Below, piece by piece: positions 57,873 to 64,000 of a DNA stretch of 64,000 nucleotides. The translations under genes were made by a program, and so were the position numbers. The notes beneath the pieces are model-generated. The model did not search any database. It had not been told where the DNA came from and worked only from the letters and a program-made list of their open reading frames with translations. Source of the DNA: Ferrimonas sp048263965 (GTDB lineage Bacteria; Pseudomonadota; Gammaproteobacteria; Enterobacterales; Shewanellaceae); NCBI RefSeq assembly GCF_048263965.1, contig NZ_JBLXDO010000001.1:186001-250000 (forward strand). Reading direction: 5' to 3'. Positions within the stretch are counted from its first letter, which is position 1. Each line of letters opens with the position of its first letter.

Positions 57873-60518
57873 TTAGCGAATCAGGCTAAACAGGAAACTG
57901 TCCAGAGATTCCAGCTCAGCAGTGCCATCTTCGGCCACGGCAAAGCTTCGGGTCAGAACCTGTTCGGTCCCTTCACTGCCAAACCAGTAGAGGTGGTGAC
58001 GCTGGGGTGAGGCTTCACCATTGGGGCCAACAGGGCTCAGTTCCAGGCCGGAGCCGGTCTGGTACCAGACCATCTCGAAGGCGGTGGGGGCGTTGGGATC
58101 TTCGTCCGGGCATTGGGCCAGATCGACCCAGCCTGTTCCCTGCTGGTCTGTGGCCACCCCATTGAGGTGCAGATCCAAGACGCAGCCATCCTCGCCTGTG
58201 GCAGACAGCCGCAGGTCCAGAGGCGCTTCCAGTCCCTCAAGGGTGAAGGGGCGTACCAGGCTCATGCTGTATTCGCGAATCTGGCCTTCATCCTCTTCGG
58301 TGACCTTCATTACGTCGCCGTCCAGGCCCTCTGAGGGCAGCTGGATCAGTACCCAGTCATTCTCGCCAAACTTCATCAGCAGTTGATGCTGGGCGTCGAT
58401 GAGCCAACTTCCGGCCAGAATTTCGGTATTGTCGCCAGTGGAGTCCATCTCCTCCAGCCACACCTGGACACGACCCTCTGGCATAAAGTGGAGCAGGGCT
58501 TCGAAGTCGCTGTCCTTGGCCAGGTAGCGGTTGCCCACCAGGGCGGCCATGGCGGTCTCATCGGCCACCAGGTCCGGGTTGGTTGGCTCTTCCCCGGGCT
58601 CAACGCCATCATCGGGCTCCTGGCCGTCGTCAGGCTCGAAGCCACACTCCTCGGCGTCTTCCACTTCACGCAGCTCAGGTGTACCCAGGTTGGCCAGGAA
58701 GGCGTCCATGGCCACCTGGTTGAAGCCCCACTGATCGCTGCGGGTCAGGCCCTCGCCAAGAACAAAGCCGTGGCGCACCGCGCCCTCATACTCGGTGAGA
58801 AGGGGCTGAGCGCGGCGACGATGGGTGAAGGAGTGGCCCCACTCAGGCAGGTCCAGTACCAGGCCCATGGGCGTCTTGCTCCAGCTGGCGTCGGCGTTTT
58901 CTTTCAGCTCGGGAGCGCCGCAGCCGTTGTCATCACACTCATCGTGCTCAACCACATAGAGTTGTACCTTACCCTGGTCCTCCTCGATGGAGCCCTGCAG
59001 GGCGATGGCCAGGCTGGTGTCGTCGTCACCGCCGATGTAGACCAGCTTGGGTTCTTCGGTGGTGGCGTCATTCATCAGTTCGGCCAGGGTCTGAACCGGA
59101 CCTGTGGGCAGAACCACCTGGTTGCACCATTGAACAGAAGCGTCACACTCTGCCCGGTAGGGCAGCATGGCGCGACTCTCAAGCTGCTTGAAGGTCATCT
59201 GGTAACCGCTGGCGCCTTCTGGGAACAGCTGATCGCCACTGAACAGGGATTTCCACTCGTGCTCGCCCTTGGCGTAGCGCTTCAGCTTAAGGTCAGAGAG
59301 GTCCAGTTGCTGAGCCCAGACCTGCTGGCGGCCATCCATATCGGAGCTGACGATGACGGAGCCATCCTCCTCCAGGGAGACAACCTCCACCTGGTCGTTC
59401 ATCTCTGCCCAGGCTTCCCCTTTCCACACCAGCATGCCGCGTTGTTCATCTTCGCTGACCTCGACAAAGCCGGCATCGGGGCCGTCGTAGCGGAAGCGGT
59501 TAAAGGTGATCAGGGACTCGACCTTCTGGATCTGCTGATAGCCCAGCTCGCGCTCCTTGATGCACTGGTTGGTGCTGGCGTCGAAGAACACATCGGAGTG
59601 GCCATCCAGTTCGAACATGCCCCCTTCGGACTCGAGCAGGGTCACCAGGCTGGCCTCTTCCAGGTCGCCACGCTCACGTTTGCGCTCGACTCTGTCCTGA
59701 ACCTCTTCGGGGTCAAGAGGCAGCTCGCCGGCAACCTCATCGGCGATGGTGTCGGCATCGGGCTCCTGGCCGTTGGCTTCCGCCTCATCGACCCGGTTTA
59801 CCAGACGCTCCAGGTTTTCGGTCAGGGTTTCGGCGATGGCATCCGCGACTTCGTTGTCTTCGGCATCACCACCGGTGCCGCCGTTCTGCTCGACGGCGTG
59901 TTTCGCCTTGGCAGTGACACGGGCGACCACCTGGGCGACCCGGTGCAGTCGTTTGTAGCCGTCGCCATTGGCCTGCTGTTGTTTGCCGGCAATGTAGTCT
60001 TCCACCAGGCTCAGGTCTGAGCCCAGAATGCCCAGAGTCTGTTCCAGGGCCGCGGCCGCGGTCTCCTGGTCCACTCCGGCTCTGTCCATCTCAGAGGCGA
60101 GCAGGGTGGTCAGGGGGCTGACAAACTCCACCACACCGGCCGGTGCCGTCATGGTGTAGCCCTGGGTCAGCACTACGCCCGGGTTGTCTTCATCCTCGGT
60201 CTGGCCGGCGATCACCTTAACCAGCATCTGCACCTGGCTGAGATCCAGGGCCGCATCGAGGTTTTCGAAACTGTACTGGCCTCCGGCCTGGGTCAGGGTG
60301 CTGGGCTCATCGGCATCGCATTCGCCGTTGCTGTTGAGATCCAGGCACACCTGGGCATTGACCAGGTAACCATCGGCGGTGGCGCCTTGAAGGCTTTGGC
60401 CTGGCTGGGGTTCGGGTTGCGGAGCCGGGGCGGAGTCTGAGGAGCCGCCGCCGCAGGCGGTGAGTTGGGTCAGTGCCGCTGTCAGGGACAGGGCGATAAG
60501 GTGGCGCTTGAACTGCAT
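57873..60518 (-). CDS. Large exported lipoprotein of unknown function
   Basis: 881 residues from the ATG at 60518 (GGAGATGG upstream; the frame extends to 60587). Lipobox LTAC with Cys at about 22, then a Pro/Gln-rich linker. A domain with 'GYLVNAQVCLDLNSNGECDADEPSTLTQAGGQYSFENLD' (Ca-binding-like DxNxNGxCDxDE loop in a Cna-B-like fold) follows. A helical region (about 170-290) and a long beta-rich C-terminal part complete it. It contains many acidic residues and an acidic repeat 'EPDDGQEPDDGVEPGEEP' at about 640-660. No catalytic motif is recognised. Surface or periplasmic adhesin-like or carrier roles are guesses. Confidence 0.8.
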   Translation of the reverse strand: MQFKRHLIALSLTAALTQLTACGGGSSDSAPAPQPEPQPGQSLQGATADGYLVNAQVCLDLNSNGECDADEPSTLTQAGGQYSFENLDAALDLSQVQMLVKVIAGQTEDEDNPGVVLTQGYTMTAPAGVVEFVSPLTTLLASEMDRAGVDQETAAAALEQTLGILGSDLSLVEDYIAGKQQQANGDGYKRLHRVAQVVARVTAKAKHAVEQNGGTGGDAEDNEVADAIAETLTENLERLVNRVDEAEANGQEPDADTIADEVAGELPLDPEEVQDRVERKRERGDLEEASLVTLLESEGGMFELDGHSDVFFDASTNQCIKERELGYQQIQKVESLITFNRFRYDGPDAGFVEVSEDEQRGMLVWKGEAWAEMNDQVEVVSLEEDGSVIVSSDMDGRQQVWAQQLDLSDLKLKRYAKGEHEWKSLFSGDQLFPEGASGYQMTFKQLESRAMLPYRAECDASVQWCNQVVLPTGPVQTLAELMNDATTEEPKLVYIGGDDDTSLAIALQGSIEEDQGKVQLYVVEHDECDDNGCGAPELKENADASWSKTPMGLVLDLPEWGHSFTHRRRAQPLLTEYEGAVRHGFVLGEGLTRSDQWGFNQVAMDAFLANLGTPELREVEDAEECGFEPDDGQEPDDGVEPGEEPTNPDLVADETAMAALVGNRYLAKDSDFEALLHFMPEGRVQVWLEEMDSTGDNTEILAGSWLIDAQHQLLMKFGENDWVLIQLPSEGLDGDVMKVTEEDEGQIREYSMSLVRPFTLEGLEAPLDLRLSATGEDGCVLDLHLNGVATDQQGTGWVDLAQCPDEDPNAPTAFEMVWYQTGSGLELSPVGPNGEASPQRHHLYWFGSEGTEQVLTRSFAVAEDGTAELESLDSFLFSLIR

Positions 60519-60873
60519 AAATCTACCATCTCCAATGGTTGATCCTATCCAAACGCTGTCTTTGGCTGTATGGAGCCCCAAAAACAAACAGGGGCCCTCC
60601 GCTGGAAACCCCGCTATCTCACCTGGGCGAGACCGGAAGCTTTGCGTCCCAACCTCACGGTTGGTTTGCCATTGTCAGCGTAACGAAAATCGAACCCAAG
60701 GCTCGGTTTTATCTTGGGTCGGGCCCATTAGAGCATGGTGAAGTGAGGGTGTCAGTGGGTGTACTTGGTGCTGAGATTAAGTGATGAGCGCCTGTAAATA
60801 TTATCTTTACAAATCAGTTGTTTGAAGTGGCGCTAAGAGGCCGAACCAGTTGAGCTGATTCGGCCTGAGGGGA
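60519..60873. other. Intergenic region, no gene seen
   Basis: Between the lipoprotein gene (minus) and the thioredoxin-like gene (minus). It holds the lipoprotein ribosome site and a hairpin AGGCCGAA / TTCGGCCT at 60838-60866 that may end the thioredoxin-like transcript. I see nothing else. Confidence 0.5.
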
Positions 60874-61413
60874 CTATTTGAGGATTTCGGCCAGATCCTG
60901 CTCCAGGGAGTGCTCAGGAGTCTCGACGATGCGGCCGATCTCCTTGCCATCCTGGATCACCATGAAGGTGGGGATACGCTTGAACTCGTAGGCGGCAGCC
61001 AGGTTCTGCGGATCGGATTTCTGGCGGTCGACACCGATGTAGCGGGCCGACAGATTGTCATTGTTCACCAGCTCCAGCAGCTTGGCAAAGCGTGGGGTCT
61101 CGCGATGGCAGTCGGGACACCAGGTGCCGATGATCACTACGATCTCGGTGGGGGTGTCTACCGCCTTCAGGGCATCAATCCACTTGGATTCGGGGGCGTA
61201 GCTGTCGAAGTTATCGCCGTAGCCGGGGATCGCTTCCATAATATCGGCCATGGCCAGTTCACCGGTCAAAATTACCTCCTGTTTCTCCTCTTGGGTGCAG
61301 GTGGCGAAGGGACCTTTCTGGCCCTCTTCGAAACCACAGCCGGAGTTTGCCATAGCGGAGGTGCTCATCAAAGCCGGGGCCAGCATCATGGCCAGCAAAG
61401 TTGTCTTTTTCAT
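60874..61413 (-). CDS. Periplasmic thioredoxin-like protein
   Basis: 179 residues. Signal peptide about 1-22 (ends 'STSAMA'). A thioredoxin fold with active site CPDC in 'EIVVIIGTWCPDCHRETPRFAKLLELV' and the cis-Pro loop 'KRIPTFMVIQDGKEIGRIVE'. A second Cys pair at about 26 and 39 in the mature N-terminus ('GCGFEEGQKGPFATC') may form a disulfide. The redox partner is unknown; it could reduce or oxidise exported thiols. It is monocistronic on the minus strand, upstream of hemB by about 160 bases. Confidence 0.82.
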   Translation of the reverse strand: MKKTTLLAMMLAPALMSTSAMANSGCGFEEGQKGPFATCTQEEKQEVILTGELAMADIMEAIPGYGDNFDSYAPESKWIDALKAVDTPTEIVVIIGTWCPDCHRETPRFAKLLELVNNDNLSARYIGVDRQKSDPQNLAAAYEFKRIPTFMVIQDGKEIGRIVETPEHSLEQDLAEILK

Positions 61414-61530
61414 GGTGCTCTCATTCTCTCTATCCTGCTGATCAGTCTGACTCAGAATTGTCGACTATGTTCTTCCAGAATTGTGGAAACGTGACCGGGA
61501 TCGGTCAAAACCGAACAGGGGTAGGCAATG

Positions 61531-61553
61531 AAAAGGGGAGCCGAGGCTCCCCT
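61531..61553 (-). terminator. Terminator of hemB
   Basis: AGGGGAGCC / GGCTCCCCT around GA, with AAAA on the left (T run for leftward transcripts), just after the hemB stop. Confidence 0.8.
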
Positions 61554-61574
61554 TGTGTCATTGAGGTGTTTACC

Positions 61575-62582
61575 TTACTTCTCGTTCAGCCACTGGGCCA
61601 CACGTTTGGCGAAGTAGGTCAGGATGCCATCGGCTCCGGCGCGCTTGAAGCAGAGCAGGGACTCCATCACGATCTTGCGCTCGTCCAGCCAGCCGTTCTG
61701 GATGGCGGCCATGTGCATGGCGTACTCGCCGCTCACCTGGTAGGCGAAGGTGGGCACCTGCAGCTCGCTCTTCACTCGACGTACGATGTCCAGGTAGGGC
61801 ATGCCAGGCTTCACCATCACCATATCGGCGCCCTCTTCGATGTCCATGGCCACCTCTTGCAGGGCCTCATCGGAGTTGGCGGGATCCATCTGGTAGGTGT
61901 GCTTATTGCCACCTTTGAGGTTGCCGGCTGAACCGACCGCATCGCGGAAGGGACCGTAGTAGCTGGAGGAGTACTTGGCGGAGTAGGCCAGGATCTGGGT
62001 GTTCACATGACCCGCCTCTTCCAGGGCGTCACGGATGGCACCGATGCGGCCATCCATCATGTCGGAGGGTGCCACAACGTCGGCACCGGCTTCTGCGTGG
62101 GACAGGGCCTGTTTCACCAGCACTTCGGTGGTGATGTCATTGAGGATGTAACCCTCGTCGTCAATGATGCCGTCCTGACCGTGGGTGGTGAAGGGATCCA
62201 GGGCCACGTCGGTGATCACGCCCAGCTCGGGGAACTCACGTTTCAGGGCGCGGACCGCTTTCTGGGCCAGACCCTCTGGGTTGTAGGCCTCTTCGGCACC
62301 CAGGGATTTCTGCTCCTGAGGGGTAACCGGGAACAGGGCTACGGCAGGCACACCCAGCTCTACCAGCTCGCGGGCCTCTTCGATCAGCAGATCGATGGAG
62401 AGACGCTCGACGCCAGGCATGGAGTCGACCACTTCCTTACGGGCATTGCCCTCCAGAACGAACACCGGATAGATCAGATCGTTGACGCTCAGCTGGCTCT
62501 CGGCCATCAGGCGGCGGGAGAAGTCATGGCGACGCATCCGACGCATACGGCGGCGGGAAAAAGGTCCGGTTACAACGGTCAC
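61575..62582 (-). CDS. hemB: Delta-aminolevulinic acid dehydratase, non-zinc type
   Basis: 335 residues from the GTG at 62582, which has AAGGAG six to seven bases upstream; the frame runs to 62627. Condenses two 5-aminolevulinates to porphobilinogen. 'RRMRRMRRHDFSRRLMAES', 'LGVPAVALFPVTP', active-site Lys in 'AYSAKYSSSYYGPFRDAVGSA' and 'VMVKPGMPYLDIVRRV'. The metal-site stretch reads 'DVALDPFTTHGQDGI', with Asp where zinc enzymes have Cys, so it is of the magnesium-dependent Pseudomonas type, unlike E. coli. It feeds the heavy haem demand of this organism. Confidence 0.93.
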   Translation of the reverse strand: MTVVTGPFSRRRMRRMRRHDFSRRLMAESQLSVNDLIYPVFVLEGNARKEVVDSMPGVERLSIDLLIEEARELVELGVPAVALFPVTPQEQKSLGAEEAYNPEGLAQKAVRALKREFPELGVITDVALDPFTTHGQDGIIDDEGYILNDITTEVLVKQALSHAEAGADVVAPSDMMDGRIGAIRDALEEAGHVNTQILAYSAKYSSSYYGPFRDAVGSAGNLKGGNKHTYQMDPANSDEALQEVAMDIEEGADMVMVKPGMPYLDIVRRVKSELQVPTFAYQVSGEYAMHMAAIQNGWLDERKIVMESLLCFKRAGADGILTYFAKRVAQWLNEK

Positions 62583-62700
62583 TTGCAGCTCCTTATGAAT
62601 GAGGGGGTATCGCCAAAGACCGATCACGGTGTGACGGGGGTCAAGGCCGATATGACGGCGTCAATATTAGCAAACTCTACTCCTTAAGGCAGGAGCTTAA

Positions 62701-63477
62701 TCACACTTGAAACAGGCGCTTGGCATTCTGTAGACAGTGATGGGACAGCGCATCCACGCTTTGGTTGCGCAGCTCGGCCACTTTATTGGCGATGTGTGGC
62801 AGCCATCTCGGTTCGTTGCGCCGTGTCTTGGGTTTGGGGCGGATATCCCTGGGGAGCAGGTAGGGAGCATCGGTCTCCAGCAACAGGCGATCATCGGGGA
62901 TCTGCGGCACCAGCCTGGCAAGTTCTGCGCCCCGGCGCTCGTCGCAGACCCAGCCTGTGATGCCGATGTAGAGATCCAGCTCCAGGGCCTGTTGCAGCTC
63001 CTGTTCGCTGCCGGTGAAGCAGTGCAGCACACCGCCGCTGAGGTCGCCGCGCACGTCCGAGACCATGGCGGTGAACTCCGCTCCTGCATCCCGGCAGTGC
63101 ATCAGCGCCGGTTTGCCCAGATCGCAGGCCAGCTTGAGCTGGGCTTCGAAGGCGCGGCGCTGGTCCGGTCTAGGAGAGAAGTCCCGGTTGAAGTCCAGGC
63201 CGCACTCCCCGACGGCCACCACCTTGGGGTGGCGGCACAGATCCTCGATGTGTTCTATGCTGGCGGCGTCAAAGTGACTGGCGTAGTGGGGGTGGATGCC
63301 GGCGGTGATGAAGATGCCGGGATACTGCTCCGCCAGTGGCTGCAGCTGTTGCGCTTCCTCCAGGTCACTGGCCAGGCCGATAAGGGTGTCGACCCCGGCT
63401 TCCCTGGCGCGGGTAAGCACCAGTTCAAGGTCGTCCCTGAACTGGCTGGAGGTCAGGTTTACGGCGATGTCGATCAT
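62701..63477 (-). CDS. tatD: TatD-family metal-dependent nuclease
   Basis: 258 residues from the ATG at 63477, which overlaps the upstream gene's TGA (ATGA); the frame extends to 63609. 'IDIAVNLTSSQFRDDLELVL', 'GIHPHYA' (HxH-like), 'VAVGECGLDFNRDFSPRPDQRRAFEAQLKLA', 'PALMHCRDAGAEFTAMV', 'GGVLHCFTGSEQELQQALELDLYIGITGWVCDERRG' and 'LLLETDAPYLLPRDIRPKPKTRRNEP' follow E. coli TatD closely. TatD is a 3'-exonuclease and phosphodiesterase in DNA repair or turnover, not part of the Tat pore. Confidence 0.92.
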   Translation of the reverse strand: MIDIAVNLTSSQFRDDLELVLTRAREAGVDTLIGLASDLEEAQQLQPLAEQYPGIFITAGIHPHYASHFDAASIEHIEDLCRHPKVVAVGECGLDFNRDFSPRPDQRRAFEAQLKLACDLGKPALMHCRDAGAEFTAMVSDVRGDLSGGVLHCFTGSEQELQQALELDLYIGITGWVCDERRGAELARLVPQIPDDRLLLETDAPYLLPRDIRPKPKTRRNEPRWLPHIANKVAELRNQSVDALSHHCLQNAKRLFQV

Positions 63478-63986
63478 TGCACTCGCTTCACCCGGGCGCT
63501 CTTGCTGCTGCCCTCCTGGGTCAGCATAAAGGAGCCCAGGGAGGCCTTTTCGATGGTGACCGGTTTGTCCTGCTTCAGGCGGAAGCGCTTGGAGTCGATC
63601 TGCTTCCACACCTGGCCGTTGTCCAGGGTCACGATGAACTTGCCGTAGGGGTCTTTCTTCAGCTTGTTGATGCTGGCCTTGATGGCTTCCGGCTCTTCGG
63701 GACGTTTATCGCTCAGCCCAAAGCGCTCGTCGGCATCGGCCGGTGCCGCTGCCTGAGGGGCGGCAGGTTTGGCGGGGATGCCAGCGTGGGCAGGCTTACC
63801 CAGCTTGTCGAAACACACCAGGCGATCCAGCTTGTCATTTAGGCTGGCGCAATTAACCACGGACTCGGCGGCCTTGTCGTAACAGGCCAGGCGCTGGATC
63901 TGGTCTTGGATGGCGTGACAGGCCGCGTCTGCGGCGGAGACAGCTGCCGGGGCTAGCAGCAGGGAGAATACGGCGGTCTTAAGCAT
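63474..63986 (-). CDS. Exported small protein of unknown function, upstream of tatD
   Basis: 170 residues. Signal peptide of about 19 residues (MLKTAVFSLLLAPAAVSA). Two short Cys-rich repeats open the mature protein ('CHAIQDQIQRLACYDKAAES', 'CASLNDKLDRLVCFDKLGK'), a motif (C-x-x-I-x-D-x-x-R-L-x-C-Y/F-D) shared with many secreted or periplasmic proteins. An Ala/Pro linker follows and then a basic beta-rich domain ('GKFIVTLDNGQVWKQIDSKRFRL', 'LGSFMLTQEGSSKSARVKRVQ'). AAGGAAC precedes the ATG. The TGA overlaps the tatD ATG, so it is co-transcribed; its partner is not known. Confidence 0.8.
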   Translation of the reverse strand: MLKTAVFSLLLAPAAVSAADAACHAIQDQIQRLACYDKAAESVVNCASLNDKLDRLVCFDKLGKPAHAGIPAKPAAPQAAAPADADERFGLSDKRPEEPEAIKASINKLKKDPYGKFIVTLDNGQVWKQIDSKRFRLKQDKPVTIEKASLGSFMLTQEGSSKSARVKRVQ

Positions 63987-64000
63987 AACTGTTCCTTGAT

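Noticed and set aside
2..64000. CRISPR arrays, tRNA or rRNA genes, prophage
   Set aside because: No repeat-spacer pattern, no cloverleaf-like sequence or rRNA signature, and no phage structural genes were seen.

Overview
The window looks like a chromosomal segment of a marine, metal- and multi-acceptor-respiring gammaproteobacterium close to Shewanella and Ferrimonas. The bias toward G and C, the density of multiheme c-type cytochromes (an OmcA/MtrC-type decaheme lipoprotein, two tetraheme proteins, one NrfB-like pentaheme protein) and several gene orders shared with Escherichia coli (hemX-hemY, rarD-yigI-recQ, yigB-uvrD, ubiD-fre, trxA-rho beside rhlB-gppA, srkA-dsbA, qmcA-nfeD) support this. 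The genus is an inference. No rRNA, tRNA, CRISPR array or prophage was seen.

Layout: 1-5.3 kb holds the end of hemX, hemY, rarD, a YigI-type thioesterase and recQ. A TPR sensor-like membrane protein converges on recQ. 7.2-12.2 kb is leuABCD behind a transcription attenuator whose leader peptide is rich in CTA leucine codons. 12.5-22.8 kb carries fadL, the argP/argO pair, a lone IS481-like integrase that lacks its catalytic glutamate, an S9 peptidase, a ygbA-like gene, ychN, and selO-DUF3630-srkA-dsbA. zapB follows.

24.5-32 kb is the most unusual region. It encodes an exported ammonia-lyase-family protein whose cofactor-forming Ala-Ser-Gly triad is missing, a Tat-exported UrdA/fumarate-reductase-like flavoprotein with its own tetraheme cytochrome, an outer-membrane porin, and a GAF-AAA+-Fis sigma-54 activator between them. 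Each of the three structural transcription units has a recognisable -24/-12 promoter, and each has an ACGAAATAT-type dyad 50-100 bp upstream. I read this as one periplasmic respiratory module: porin for entry, lyase-like protein for substrate conversion or capture, flavoprotein and cytochrome for reduction, and the activator as sensor. A decaheme outer-membrane cytochrome lies just beyond it.

35-45.2 kb is housekeeping: yigB, uvrD with an SOS box, a YbaK-type deacylase, a Cache chemoreceptor, ubiA, fre, ubiD, qmcA and nfeD. 45.7-49.8 kb is a second respiratory cluster: a 59-residue membrane protein, NrfB-, NrfC- and NrfD-like proteins and a tetraheme cytochrome, preceded by a perfect FNR-type box and a divergent LysR gene, with no catalytic reductase in view. 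49.8-64 kb holds rho, trxA, rhlB, a short gppA-like gene, a TcyP cystine importer followed by a CoA-disulfide-reductase-like enzyme, a large lipoprotein, a periplasmic thioredoxin-like protein, hemB and tatD.
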